This document shows, piece after piece, positions 1 to 13,700 of a DNA stretch of 64,000 nucleotides. Positions within the stretch are counted from its first letter, which is position 1. Every line of letters begins with the position of its first letter. Both the position numbers and the translations under genes were made by a program. The stretch is taken from NCBI GenBank assembly GCA_907165275.2, contig OU015669.1:4486501-4550500 (forward strand), in the 5' to 3' direction. The DNA is from Zygaena filipendulae. Its lineage: Eukaryota > Arthropoda > Insecta > Lepidoptera > Zygaenidae. The notes under the pieces are model-generated. The model saw only the letters and a program-made list of their open reading frames with translations. It ran no database searches and had not been told where the DNA came from.

Positions 1-2594
1 TTCCCAACTTCTAATAGATTAGAGAAATATCTAAACCATATACAATACAATGTATATAAATAAGCACATTTTGAGAAGTGGTTATTTGGGACCTTACACC
101 ATAAAAGTTACCGTAATCGGAAGTGCCTTTTATGAGAAGTGCACCTATTGCGAAATGCACATGTTTCTTCAAGTGCGATTCTTGCAATTTGCGAAGTGCT
201 CATTCCGCGCCGACTATTTAACATTTAACACGCCAAAATGTACAAAAATGTATTCGCTAAATTTTGTTTATAGAAAATTATAATACAGTTAAGTATAGGA
301 CGTATTTGAATAATGACAATAAATATACAGGATAAATAAATATTAATTGTAAGTATACAAAAACATTGGTTTGTTGCTTTCGCTACAGCAGAATCTTCAC
401 ACTAGCGAAAACAACAAGTCTCTAGTCCTCAAAATTTACTACACAGAAACTACGGTAATATTCGTCATTATAATATATTATTTATAAAGTAATTAATAGG
501 TACTAATCATTAATCAATGAACACAACGTCTCGGATGTTCAAATCCAAGCAATTCAAGCCTGCAGGTATCGTTCACGTTGTTATGGTGTTCCCGCTAAGG
601 TTTTATATGATACCTTGTAGCATGATATTTTGTTCCTTTTTGCTCCTACACTGATGTTATGCACAGTGTAATTTTAAACAAAAGCCATATTCAAAGCCCC
701 CGGTAGTTTATTCTTTTATTTTAAAATAAAATGCGTAGGTACAATACAAAAATAAGTTACAAAGAAAACGTGACGACTTCTTTATTTGGATTTGTTGGCG
801 CAGCGACGACAAAAGGGCGTTAAATAACCGCCTGATGCGTTGACCCGTCTGTTATGTACGCGCGATTTTTTACAATTTATATTAAGTAGAAACTACTTTT
901 TTAGATATTTGTGATGAAAATAGAATAACGAATTACCGTCCTTCACCAATATGTCCCTTTTTGTGACTTTACACCATGTATATAACATATTATTATAGGT
1001 ACAATAGGTATATTTTGTTCTTTTCTGCTCCCACACTGAATGTTACAAAATATTGTATGATACTATTAAATAGAACTATCGGTGAGGGAGCTATATTAAA
1101 TCTATGTATATTGAATGAGTGAATAATCATTATATCATTTGTTAATAATGTAGTCAAGTTGCCAATTAACTATGCAAATTGTAGAATCAAGTTAAATTGA
1201 ATATTTCAACCTTATGTAATAGCACATAATAGCCACATTTATTTTTATCGCTACTATCAGAGCCATTCGTTATCACAAAATAAAAATACAATTTACCGTT
1301 AATTTGAGCTGCCTATTACCACAAACATGTCTTATAATACAACATCATGGAAAGGCAGAAATGTTGTTCAACCTAAAATTAATAATTTACATCAGATCAG
1401 CTATAGCTCAAATAACCTAAATAATAAGTAGATATAAGTCTTAAAAACTAAAAAATAGTATACACAAATGCTTATATTATGGAATTATTTTAAACAATTA
1501 TGTGCCAATGTGCATGGATTTAACTAGACTCGATAGAATGAATTTTATTAATTTTAATACTATAATATTGTATACAAAATATTAGTCAGTAAAAAAAGTT
1601 TATAATGGAATATTTACAACCAGTGACTTTTCCATCGCACGTTTGTTCGGAACAGTTTAACTTTCTCTTGCATTATTACTGAGAGTTCCTTAATCTATTG
1701 CCTCTGTTCAGATTTACGATGACTATTATTGTTATTTTATGTTACCTTAAATTATGTAAATAGTAGAAAACTTATATTTGATTTTTTCATAAGAGATTTC
1801 ACAATCAATTATTAGCACCTATCATAAAACTTTAAACCAGATTTACTTAACAAATTTCAATGTGAAATATTACAATTTAAATTCGATTGCTGAAATTAAT
1901 TTTGTACTATGCAATAATAATAGACAACCTATACAGAGAAAATTCAATCGCTCTTTTTGACTACATTTATTAGCTATTGTAAAAATACACGTATTTATGT
2001 TTTTTTTTTCTAATTTATGAATTCTTTTATAATTTTACAACTCAGTCTTTTTTGCATGTGACTTACAATTTGGCAATAATCAAAATACATTTTTGCGTAA
2101 AAGAACTTATTCGTCATTCGTAAAAGAAAATTTAGGTTTAGGATTTAGGGCCGATGTTTCAATCCTTAGTTAAGGGCTACCCTAAAAATAAGTTAAAAAT
2201 ATTGAAGTAGTATCGTAGTATTATGTCATTCTTTATTTTTTCAATGAAGCTTCTTTAGGCACGGGGGAAAACAGTTATTGTGACGTGGTATCGTATCGCA
2301 GCGTTTTATATTCGTAGTGAATAACTGTCGATTGGAAAATCAGCCCTTGAATGAAAAAAAAAGAACAAACAAATAATATAATTTATCTTCCTAATTTATC
2401 GCAATTTGAGGTAAAAAGAAATTCAGGATTATAAAGTATATAAATGTATGTCTATGTATATTTGACAAACACAAAAACCATAGTGAAATTGTTTCGAATT
2501 ACCTACACAAATTCTAAATGAATCTAAATAAATGTATTATTTGTATAAATCAAACTATGTCTACAGATTATATTAACAGGAATGTGAATTTTAT

Positions 2595-2815
2595 TTATAT
2601 TGCTCTTCGTAGGTAAGCAGGCGAAGCGATGGGCACTCGGTATTAAGAGTGAAATTTTCAAGCAGACGTGGATGACCATGGCCAAACCTTAAACTACGAG
2701 GAATAGCGTAAATGCGTGTATGCCCGCTCAGATTTTAAACAGTTTTCTTTGTCGGGATTCGGGAATCGAACCCATTGGTTTTGAAAGACACTGCCTATAT
2801 CAGCATCAAATTTTA
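2595..2815 (-). repeat. tRNA-derived SINE-like sequence
   Basis: On the minus strand, GGTTCGATTCCC (about 2765-2782) matches the RNA polymerase III B box, with a weak A-box-like TAGGCAGTG about 35 nt upstream. No intact tRNA cloverleaf. Interpreted as the head of a SINE. Confidence 0.45.
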
Positions 2816-3124
2816 AATAATATCTCTATTCTTCGTAGTTTCTGAAATGTCAATCCACATCCACTTGAAAAAATCAACCTGTATAGGTATTATATTTATT
2901 TATTGACAATGTTGTGACCGATTACAGTAAAACTAAGTCTCGGTTTCAAGTAATCCATCGCAGATCACACACGGAACACTTCTAGACATTGAATTCGACA
3001 ATAGACATGGCACACAATACCTACATGATGATTTATTTATTTCAAAAATGATATTAGATTATATAAAAAGCTCCCCAATGTTACATGTTTTTGAGAACTT
3101 TTAGAACACAGAATACTCCCCAAA

Positions 3125-3345
3125 TATTATTTAATAACTGTTCCCCGCAGATTTACCCGGGTTAATTTCGGAGTTGCCGCGGGAATTCCGGATTACAATA
3201 TAGCTTATGTTACTCTGGGATTATGTAGCTTTCTAATGGTGAAAGAGTATTTAAAATCGGTCCAGTACTTTTTGAGTTTTGAGAACAAACAAACAAACAA
3301 AAAATCAAATCCATCCTCATTATAAATTAAGTATAGATAGTTCGA
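3125..3345 (-). repeat. Short lepidopteran repeat (CTGTTCCCCGC... end), copy 1
   Basis: Reads CTGTTCCCCGCAG...ACCCGGGTTAATTTCGGAGTT, with ATCGGTCCAGTACTTTTTGAG and an AAAC-rich stretch, ending near TAAATTAAGTATAGAT. Same family recurs over twenty times in the window. Similar elements in moths have been described as SINEs or as Helitron-derived; I cannot decide which. Confidence 0.75.
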
Positions 3346-4479
3346 AACTAAAAATTATCCCTTAACAAGCTCACAATATTGAAAAATTTGTTGTTACCGG
3401 CCCGAATGTGCTCATAATCTTAATTTTAACTTTAACAGTTTGTTTTATCCTGAAACTAAAACCTAATAAGTTTTAGCTTACAGTTTTTTCTACACAATCT
3501 GAATTGACTCATGTAGTAACCGTTAAAAGGCACCACGAACTTTGTGCTAGTTCATTACTAAACTCGTGTTCAATCGAAAAAACAATTTTACTCCTTCGAC
3601 CTCGATTCGTAGAGAGCATAATATTTCATCTTAAATAATTTTATGCAACATAATCGGTAGGTATACCTACACATTAATATTTGTTCATTACAGTCTAGTT
3701 TGTAATATTGTGATGTTAAGACATTCAAATTGACGAATCACTTCATTTCGTTGTGAGTCAGAACACTATATACGACACACTATCAGCGCCATTTGCAAAA
3801 ATCAACTGCAAAATAATGAAAAAATGACGAAAACTATCGTATCATTAAAAATACTTTATTATGCCACGATTAAAAGTTCATGGTATACCATATATACTAT
3901 AGTCGAACAACTATGGCCCAAAAAAATCAAACCGTATAAACTTGAACTGAGCCAGAATTGGTAATGAAATTTTCTAATTATATTCTACAGTAAAATTAAA
4001 TATTTTTAACCTCAGCTTAGGCTTGAGTTGAGTGAACTTGAGTTCAAACTTCACTAAACCGTTTTTGGCGGAATTCACCTTGCCTAAAAGCTTTTAAGAA
4101 AATTGTCTAACCGAAAAGTAGCTTAACATTCTTGACAGAAGTTCAATCTTATTGCATTAGTAATAAAGATCAACAACTATCACTGTGATATTATAAATCT
4201 ACTTTTGAGACAGAGCAGTGTACAGTCATCATCAGATATTTATGTAATAACTTTTAACAGTCGTTGAACCTTATTGCAGTCCTTATTATTATAAATGCGA
4301 ATGTGAGATTGTTTGGTACGCTTGAACTACTCAACCGATCATCATGAAATTAAGAATACACTTGTCACGGAAAAAGACACATGGTACTTCTATTCCAGAC
4401 AGCTACAAAAATAAACGGCTAGTAAAGTTCAGCGTTTGACAAAAGCGTTAACATATTTTTGATGCCGACTGTACACGGC

Positions 4480-4790
4480 AGAGGGCGCGCTATCTAGTGA
4501 TGTGAATCGTCCGGTCGTCGCGTACCTGTCGTTACCTGATCGGCCGGTCGGTTACCTGGGGCAGGGGCAGGGGCAGGGGCACCGGGCGCAGTCCACGGCG
4601 GGCGGTCAGGCGGTCACTTTACGAGACTGGAGAGCGAGCGGGATCTCAGTGTCGGAGAGGGCGAGTGCGCGGCACGCGGCGCCGCCAGCGCACACGCGCG
4701 CGCGCCGCGACCGCCGCCGCGAGCCGCGCCGCTCGCCGCCTGCGGGCCGGGCGACGCAAGCGCCACACACTGGTCAGTGACGACACTATG
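4480..4790. other. Unassigned GC-rich, CpG-dense block
   Basis: About 310 bp of very GC-rich, arginine-coding-like sequence in AT-rich surroundings, with open frames on both strands (minus 4614-4847, plus 4502-4780). It resembles the GC-rich exons of this window, and on the minus strand has acceptors (gaccag near 4771, cccgcag near 4740) followed by a frame ending in a stop. It could be the last RhoGAP exon, a promoter or 5' exon of another gene, or neither. It begins with three or four copies of a GGGGCA repeat (about 4557-4582). Confidence 0.4.
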
Positions 4791-4906
4791 ACTACTGCGC
4801 TCTACAACGCGACGCTCACCGTCCGTCGTGCCGTTTACGTGACGCATGGTAGCTTATTCCAATATGGAGTTCGTCTATTTATTATATCTATACTCATACT
4901 GGCTAC

Positions 4907-4985
4907 TAGCTAGCTGTTCCCCGCGGTTTCGCTCGCGTTAATTTCGGAGTTGTCACGGAAATCCCGGAATAAAAGTACCTACCCT
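4907..4985 (-). repeat. Short lepidopteran repeat, truncated
   Basis: CTAGCTGTTCCCCGCGGTTT end and following about 70 bp only; the far end is missing. Confidence 0.75.
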
Positions 4986-5914
4986 AGGTATGTCGGAGTA
5001 GTTAAGGCCTGCAAGTGTAGCAAATAAACTCACAAAAAGCTAAAAACATGAAAACACAAATTTCTTTTGTAATGTGGGAAGGGGTCTTCCCCTTTTGTAT
5101 GGAAAAGTACTGTCAGTTCCGATATTTAAGGACTTATTTTCAAATAAAGAAACATATATTTCAGAGTTTTTGTTATTTTGATACCTAAAGGTGACACGAG
5201 AGAAACCGCGAAAGTAAAGCCATTCTATATAAGTATAATAAGTATACACGTTCCATCATATTTGGAGGGTCGTAGTCGAACTGCATATTGGAATATACCA
5301 CATATACAAATAGGATGGTGTAGTTGATCGCATAAAGGGCTCGAGATCAGGCTACACACGCATTTTCTGCTCACGTTTTTTCTCTGATTTGAAGAAAAAA
5401 AATATGTATAGGAGAGTAAAGGCTTAAAGCGATGTTGAAAAGTCCCTGTTAAATTAGGATTGATTTCAGTAATAATGTCGTTAAGTCGACATTTACGAGT
5501 CGCTTCTAGATTACTGCGCGATTCATTATTTTTAGAAAGAAAAAACTGAGAGCATTAAATGCAAATGTGGCATCGTTTATAGGCAATAGAAATCGCTGAA
5601 CACGTTTAAAAGAACACAAATACAAAGTCCATTTGATAGATAATAAAATTGAAATTTATAGGTATTTCTATTACAATAACTACCGTGTACAGCATGTTTA
5701 GCGATTTTGTTTCAGATCGCAGTTAGAATCTAATCTTTTCTCACATTCTAAACAAACAATGAGCAAGATTTCATTTAAAAATTACAAGTAAAACAACCAA
5801 AAGTGGCATACGGGCAAACGAGAGCAAACAGTGATTCACAGCCTTTGTACAGATTAGATATCCGTGGCAACCCTACGAGTATTTAACCAAAAGCTGACGC
5901 CATTGACGGACGAT

Positions 5915-5934
5915 CCCCCCCCCCCCCCCCCCCC
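5915..5934 (+). repeat. Poly-C tract, 20 nt
   Basis: Uninterrupted run of 20 cytosines, unusual in such AT-rich DNA; length may be unreliable for sequencing reasons. Confidence 0.9.
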
Positions 5935-6551
5935 TGCGAGAAGTACGAGAGCACGGCTCCTGTGTATTTATATAAAGTTTGTGTTAGGTACATGTGCCTA
6001 TTTTTCAAGTTAAATGTGTGTGTTTTCTACCCCGTTATTCGTCTTTTGGTTAAATATTCTTAAGTCGCAAGCTTAATGTGATGTTAAATATCGATATAAC
6101 CATTTCCCTCTGATCTAATATAATAAATAACACTTTGTTCAGATATTGAAAACATAACTTCCTGGATAAACTGAATAAACAAGCCCAGGATCTGCATGAA
6201 ATTATACAGCAATGAACTAAGACTTATCGGTCTGGCAAATGATTAATTGTCTTGCAACAGATAAAAGACATTCATTCTTATTGATGTATGCAAGCTTTTA
6301 GGAACAGCGACAATTTCACAAACTAGTACGTAGTATATATTATTACTCTGGGACAATACGACGGCAATACAAAGCTTGGTGCTATTTAAAAATCGTTCAC
6401 TCGAAACGAATGAGTGGCGCCATCATCACAATCCGGCTCGATTCTACAGTATGTTTCACAGAGCGTGTATTGTATGCACATAATTGAATGAAGTAGATAT
6501 TGTATATGAGATTTGAGTATTGAATAAACATTTTAAATTTACAATTACTAA

Positions 6552-6740
6552 CTAAGCCCGCGACTTCGTCCGCGTAATTTTAGATTAATTTATAGGTATT
6601 TTTTAACATTTTTTCAGGTTAGCAGCTGCAAAAATGCGTGCTAATTACTTCGTCCTCTGTTGAGGAGTTTTGCGCTATTCAACTCGGACCGTTTCTGCCG
6701 GATCTTGACCAAGTACTTTATACACATACATTTTTGATGC
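6552..6740 (-). repeat. Related short repeat (AAGCCCGCGACTTCGTCCGCG type)
   Basis: Starts TAAGCCCGCGACTTCGTCCG, a relative of the main short repeat with a different terminal sequence. Confidence 0.55.
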
Positions 6741-7541
6741 CGGGAAAAAGTAGTCAAGATTTTAATTCCAAACGTGAAATTAACACATCCTAGCTACTGA
6801 GTTTTATGTACTTTTCATATTTTTTAAAACTATTTCATTCGCCCAATAAATCTTTGAACGTTATGATTAGTCTCGATCAACTCTGGCCTATGTACTATCT
6901 AGTCAAAGCTAACGAAAAAAACATATAAATTAACGAAATCTAAAATCATTGTAGAGATAATACTATGTGTCATGGTCCTACGTTAGTGATATTCGTAAAT
7001 CGTTTATTAAGATATTGTGACTTCAAAAAACTAAAGTTTATATAAGGCGTATTTGTGCGCATCCAACTAACATGCAATATACAAATGATAGAAAATCAAA
7101 GCAAATCGTAGAAATGAAAAAACACGAAACGAAACATCCGTCAGTCCCCCGAAATAGACAACACCAAAACAGTAAAATATAATTATACGTAAGTCGATAG
7201 AGAGAGGGAGAAAGAGAGAGTCGCATGCGGTGCTGAGCGAGCGCCAAGAAGCTAAGACTTAGAACAAAGCGGGCCCCATCCCGTATACCATACACCGTTC
7301 CGGTCAGTCAAGCCGCCATTGGTAATATTCTCCGCATCCTAATGTTCCTTAATTTCTAAGGATAAATATTTCTAAGTGGCATTGGAAATTTACAACAAAG
7401 TATGCATTGATTGTGTTACATTATTACGATAGATACATTTAATTCAATGTCATCACGGCTTTATCTGTTGCATGTAACAATTAAATAAATGAGAAAAGCT
7501 TAATGGATTATTATTGACCCTTAAAAAATTCAAAATATTGA

Positions 7542-7547
7542 TTTATT
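7542..7547 (-). terminator. Candidate polyadenylation signal of the RhoGAP gene
   Basis: First AATAAA on the minus strand after the TGA at 7730, about 180 nt downstream. A match by motif and position only. Confidence 0.4.
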
Positions 7548-7729
7548 TTCTTAATTTCGCATAATACCGTTAATATTATACCGCGAGACAAGGACGGAAG
7601 AACAGTACCAGGAGCGTGCGGCGACGGGTTAGTCCTGCGCACCAGAAGCGTACGAACACGTTAAACACACACAGTACCGGTGCGCGGGGCGAGCTGGGGC
7701 GGGGCGGTGCGGGGGGAGGGCGGCGGCGT

Positions 7730-7939
7730 TCAAAACAAAAACTCAAGGCAGGCCACTAGCACGTATAACGCGGAGCTCTCGCCGCGGGCCTCCTCGCCGC
7801 ACGAGCGGGGCGGCTGCGTGAGCGGGGGCGGGCGCGGCGGCGTACCGGCGGTGCGCGGGCGCGGCGCGTCCAGCGAGCCGGCCGGCTGCAGGAACCACTC
7901 GGAGCGCGTGCGCATCCGCGCGCGCTGCCGCTCGTGCAC
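7730..7939 (-). CDS. RhoGAP gene exon h, probably terminal
   Basis: Acceptor gcgtag; continues in phase 0 with VHERQRARMRTRSEWFLQPA then GSLDAPRPRTAGTPP and a proline/arginine-rich tail to a TGA at 7730-7732. An alternative donor (G|GTACGC, exon end 7846, phase 1) would shorten it and allow splicing to the GC-rich block near 4.7 kb. The AATAAA at 7547-7542 favours a terminal exon. Confidence 0.7.
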   Translation of the reverse strand: MHERQRARMRTRSEWFLQPAGSLDAPRPRTAGTPPRPPPLTQPPRSCGEEARGESSALYVLVACLEFLF

Positions 7940-10679
7940 CTACGCACCACCCACCATGACGTGACACAGCCGCCGCGCAGCGCAGCCTCGCCGCTAACGT
8001 TACCTAACATAGCCTAATCTACTAGCGCGAAGTTGCCAGTGCGCACCGACTGCGGGCCGTGCGAAACATCACCTACCGAGTGCTCCCCACCACAACCTCA
8101 AACATTAATAGTATGTGTCACCACAATACCCGAACAGTGTTAGGTACAGTGCTATACATGACAGAGCGAATTTCTATTGAGTTCCATTTTACAATCTCTA
8201 TTCGCACGGCCCCTGAAACTATGTATTTATACAAAACTGTTAATCATAATTATGTAGGTATATCGTATTATTATAATTACCGTTAAATTATTATTAACAT
8301 TATACTAATAAAATTGTATTCAATTTGTTATAACATTTAAAAAACACCACTACAATAAAAAGTACGAATATAATAATGTAAGAATTAAGTAAATTTTAAG
8401 CAAAGTGAATTATATTATCGCCCACTAAATTTTTAATTATAATAAAACAGTAATAATGAATGTAAGTAATGGTATCAATAACGATGCGTGTGTTAATTAG
8501 TAGATATAGACCATATGTAACTTCTAAGGCTACTGTAATTTTATTATTAGTTACAACAAACAGGGTCAACACTTTCTACGGCAACCTTAAACATACTCGA
8601 ATGAAAAAACATTCATTTCCATTCATTAATGGGATTAGGAATATTAGGATTATCATACCAACCCGGCTATTGAGATAAGTTTCATTTGGTTCATTAAACT
8701 TTTGAAAATAGGCTAGTTTCCTAAATTTTTTTTTTTAGTCCGTTTTGTAGATTATTAAAAAATATTGGACACGTATTTTTTTATTTTTTATGTTACCAAA
8801 AAATAACGGAGATATATCAAGTCGAAATTTCTCATGACGTCACGCCTCGCTACAGTTTGTTCGCACGTTATAGCGAGCTGTGACGTCACGAGTCCCCCAC
8901 CCTAAACTTTAATGTGCTTTATCTATGCATATTTCCATTATTTTTAAAAAGCAAAAAATACGTGTCTTTTATTTTTTTATTATCTAACTGACGGACTAAA
9001 TAGAATTTTGATTTTTTTACCCAGGAAACTAGCCTATTATGCACTGGAACCGATGCTATTGAATTTTGAACTTTACAATCTGAACGCATTTGATTGTAAA
9101 ATCGTGTGTATTTTCTATTTTATTCATACTTATAAAGATTATCTATGTATATGTATATTCATAGTTCTGGAAAACATACTGAGAGATTCCCAATTAAAAA
9201 TAATCAGCTAAGTTATGATCAATACTCTAAGTAGAGATTAGCCGTGTTAAATATTATAAGTTTATTCGGTACCAAAATGCAATAATGTGTGTGGAATAAA
9301 AATTAGCTGCATATCAATTTCCCCACTACAGAATATGGGGATAAAAAATTAACCACATGTAGGAAAAACTACACATACTGGATAAATATTATTTAAAATT
9401 TACATAGGTATCGGATGAGACACAAAAAAGGCCATGCAAACTCACGTCATTTTCATACATAAACCATTTCTTGAAATTTTCTGATTGTGTACAGACTACT
9501 AGTACATCTTATTTATATGTTATTGTAATACGATTCAATAACTGTCGAAAAGTGTTTGTTTACATATTTATGCTGACAATTACGCAAAATTTGTACTTTC
9601 TTGGCAAAATTTAATTTTAAACCGCAAACACATGAATGGTTTATGTCGTTAGGATTTTAGCCTTTAGTGACGCATTCAAATGGATTTTTTTATAACGTAA
9701 TTACAAGACCATTGAAACTACTCTCGACTTTGCTCAAAACTCTTGAAATTACAAAATGTATTCTGAATTATTTCAAATGCAACACCGACACACAAGACAT
9801 GGTTGAGGTTGGGGTCTGGTCTCTACGGGATTATTTTTAGCAGACTCGGGTCACCGTCACTTAAATAATACATCCTTTAATGAGCGCTAGAATCCAAACA
9901 CACAATGTTTTTATACGTTCCCAATGAAAGCTTTATCAACCAATAGTGTCATAATATATTATGTCATTTACTATTGGTAGATAAACTCTTCTCGCAAGTT
10001 GAAGATATTTCTGATTTTCAAATTACTTACAGAAAACCAAATCTCCAATTGTACTATTTGTACTAGTATGTATAATATAATATAATTTATTGTGTTTCAT
10101 AAATAATTCCGTCTACTTACTCTGTACCTAATACTAACTGAATCATAGTAATATGTATATTCGTAATTTATGTTTTGTCTAGCTGTTTCTACAAATAGAA
10201 AAAGTTTTAAAAAAGACCAATATGTATGTGACGAGTACACATTACATACAGTAAATATGGTTCAAATCTCCATGTGTAATGTAGGCATAGAATCATCATG
10301 AAATCTAAAATGTGGGCCCACGCACATTCAATGGGCCACTTGACTAAATTATGGTTTTTAGTCCGTCTTGTAGAAGAATAAAAAATATTTGACACGCATT
10401 TTTTCTTCTCTTTACGAAATCTTAAAAATAAAGGCAATACATTGAGTCGAAATGCCGCGTGACGTCACGCCGTGCTACAGTTTATAGCACGTTGTTTTTT
10501 TTCGACTTAATGTATCTCCGTTATTAAGTACATAAAAAATTTAAAAAATACGTGTCGAATATTTTTTATTAATCTACAAGACGGACTAAATAGAATTTCG
10601 ATTTTCTTCCCCCCGGCTACGTAGCTACTGTTTCTGTGCTTCGATTCCGAATGAGACTATCTCTGTCTGCGCGACGTGT

Positions 10680-10710
<31 letters not shown>

Positions 10711-13700
10711 GCGCATACCTGCGGCAGGTAGGAGAGGCTCTTGGTGCTCTCGGCGTACTTGTTGACGGCGCGCAGCTCGTCCAGCGTCATGTGCGGGCTG
10801 GAGTTGCTGCGCGAGGACTGCGACGACGAGCTCACCGATATCTGCAAGCCGCAGCCACGGCATCGAACGCTCAGTCAGGGAGCTCATTGGGCAGTGGGGA
10901 GGGGATGCGGTGCGGTGACTGTACGAATTAAATAGACTTATGTCTCATTTGATAGTCAGGTGACATATTAAGTATATTTAATTCGTGCAGTCAGTCGACT
11001 TGAGCGGTTTTGTAAGCTAAGGGACGATTTGTAATTATATCCTATCTTTGATTTGATTAGTATAGATAAAGACATTGTGCAACAGACTGGAGTTGTCAAG
11101 TCCTCAAGGGTAAGTTTTATAATAAACTAGCTGGGCCCCGTAGTTTCACCCGCATTAGTTTGGGAGGAAATATCTACTAAAATATATATTTTGGTTACAT
11201 ATAATAGGTTAGCATCTTTTACGCAGCGTATGCAACGAAAGCTCTCTAAAATGAATATTTTCTCCCGTTTTTGCAACATTTTTCATTGCTGCTCCGCTCC
11301 GATTAGTCGTAGCGTTATGTTATATAGCCTATAGTCTTCAGCAAAAAGTTTTGAATTTGGGCCAGTAGTTACTGAGATTATCGCGTTCAACCCGACAAAC
11401 AAACTCTGCTGCTAAAGCTAAATAACATTAGTGTAGAAGTAGTGATAGGCGATGCATGCAGGCGCGACCTTGAAGACGCTCTCCTCGAGCGAGATGGACA
11501 GCCTGGTGCAGGAGTCGAGCAGGCTGTGCTCGGGGATGATGCCCAGGCCGAGCGCGCCGCCCGCCGCGCCGCCGCTGCCCGCGCCCGCCAGCGCCGGCAT
11601 CGACTGGCACTCCTCCGACTTGGACAGACCTGGTGTTCATTGCATACGTGCATATCATTATTATAAATATAATCTATACATATAAAATGCTTTGTCCTGA
11701 ATGACTGATGGATCAACGCACAGCCTAAACCGCTGATCGTAGAGACCTGAAACTTGGCGGATGTGTTCTTTATAATATGACGTAGGCATCCGATAAGAAA
11801 GGATTTTTGAAAATTCAACCCCTAAGGGGATGAAAAGGGCTTGCAAAGTTTGTATGGAACAATTCCGAAGGAACTTCGAAATTATCGCAGGTGAAACCGC
11901 GCGGGACAGCTAAGTATATGTATATAAAAATGAATCTCTATTTCCCTTGGTCACGGCATCACGCGTGAACGGCTGGACTAATTACGCTCGTTCTTTTTTG
12001 TCGTGTTCGTGAGAAGAGAAGAAGAATAAAATAAGTTTGAAGTTCCTGCGGCAATCCCGAAACTCACGTGGATGAATCTCCGAAACGGTTGGACCAATTT
12101 TGACGGGAATTTCATTGCTAATTAGCTGACATTATAGGGAGTTAATTAGGCTACTTTGGAGTTCTTACGGGAACTCCGAAACACACACGCGGGTGATACC
12201 TCGGGGTACAGCTAGTATTAAAAGTTATCACTATCCAGAGGGAAGTGATTGAAAACCAACGCTGAATCATTGTCCTTTGCCTAAAATTGTTAAGTTTCAT
12301 GTTCTACTAAACTAATTTGTATTTTCTTTTTTGATGTCAATAAACAATTTTTTATTTATTGTTTACTTATTATACACTAATATTTACTCCTTCCTTACTT
12401 CTACTAATATTATAAAGAGAAAAGATATGATTTTTTAAATTATTGTTTGTAATGGACTAACTCAATGGTACGCTAAAAAGTCCAATTTTAGGTTTAAATA
12501 ACCTTAAAATTGTACTTTCGATCGGTCGTTTTTACGTTGGACATTTTTGTGCCTTTTCAACTTTCCACGAACGCTCGCCGCTCGCTGCGAGTTTGTTTTG
12601 GTTCGCGGCGAGAGACTCGCGTCCTCCGGAAACGCAAACCTCGCATGTCATAACAACTTACACCGACCGTACGTACGAAAACTAAAACAAGTTGGTGTCA
12701 TAAATTCTTAAACGGTCGCGATTCTGATCCCTTTCTCACAAGTTTAGAGAAGATACCAAAAAATATTTCGAATATTGTTTAACATTTTTCCAAATAAGCG
12801 GATGAGTTTTTTACCTTATGTAGTAAATATGAACGATGAATATGCACATACAATAATTAATCTACGAGGTATACTTAACTTTTGTTTTTTACCTTATGAC
12901 TACAAATGTAATAATGTGCAATTACATCAAATATTAATACGAACAGTACCATTTAGTACTGTGGTACAGTGAGACAAACGGCACAACGATCAACTTCGTA
13001 TCCATGTTAGCATTTAATGGTTTCCCAATCCGATATTAAAATTACAAATGTAATAAGTAATGTAAAGCTGTTAAACAATTTTATGCCTTATTTCGTAGAA
13101 TATAAAACACAAAAGCGTTCAACAGCATCTGGCCGTAGATAGAGGTATTAGTATAGGTATTAAAAACTATGGTTACAATAAAGTGCTACAGTTGCCAAGA
13201 ACCCTTTGAAACACTAAATATACGTATAGTGACACTGACACAATGGAGTACAGTAGTTCAATGTGGTCGATTTGTCCAAGTAATTAATCGATCGATTTAC
13301 GGTGAGTGTTATTTTTGTGATAGCAAAGCTATAAAATATTATTACGTGGTGACTCACCGAATAAATTTAAAAATATTGACTATTTAGATTGTAACTTGTG
13401 TGTGTACGCTAACAACTTAATCGATTTTCGTTCAGAGGACCTGCGAAAGGAACATGCGGACGTCATTGGCGCTCTTACAGGGCAATTTATTTATTAAGCA
13501 ATTAGTGGAGCAAGTTCTGGAACAATCTTTAGAAATTGCACCAGTGTTTTGGCGACATTTTCATAGTAGTTGCATTTAGGCTACAGGCTTGGAATCTCTT
13601 GGACATGTAGCGACATCAAAGTTGCCCGAAATCGTTCAATTGTGTTGCTCTTGTAAGAACACCTTATTATCATTTTGCTAAAATTATATCCTTACTAATA

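Larger units (their letters stand above)
1..4479. other. AT-rich non-coding DNA
   Basis: No exon-like sequence. A tRNA-derived SINE-like block (2595-2815) and one short lepidopteran repeat (3125-3345) are the only structures seen. Confidence 0.6.
4791..7541. other. AT-rich DNA, no gene seen
   Basis: Contains a truncated short repeat (4907-4985), a run of 20 cytosines (5915-5934) and a related short repeat (6552-6740). No exon found. Confidence 0.55.

Noticed and set aside
2740..2800. tRNA gene
   Set aside because: Only a B box and weak A box are seen; no cloverleaf, so treated as SINE-derived.
7680..8010. Several overlapping frames on both strands
   Set aside because: Only the minus frame joining exon g in phase has protein-like sequence; the others reflect GC-rich composition.
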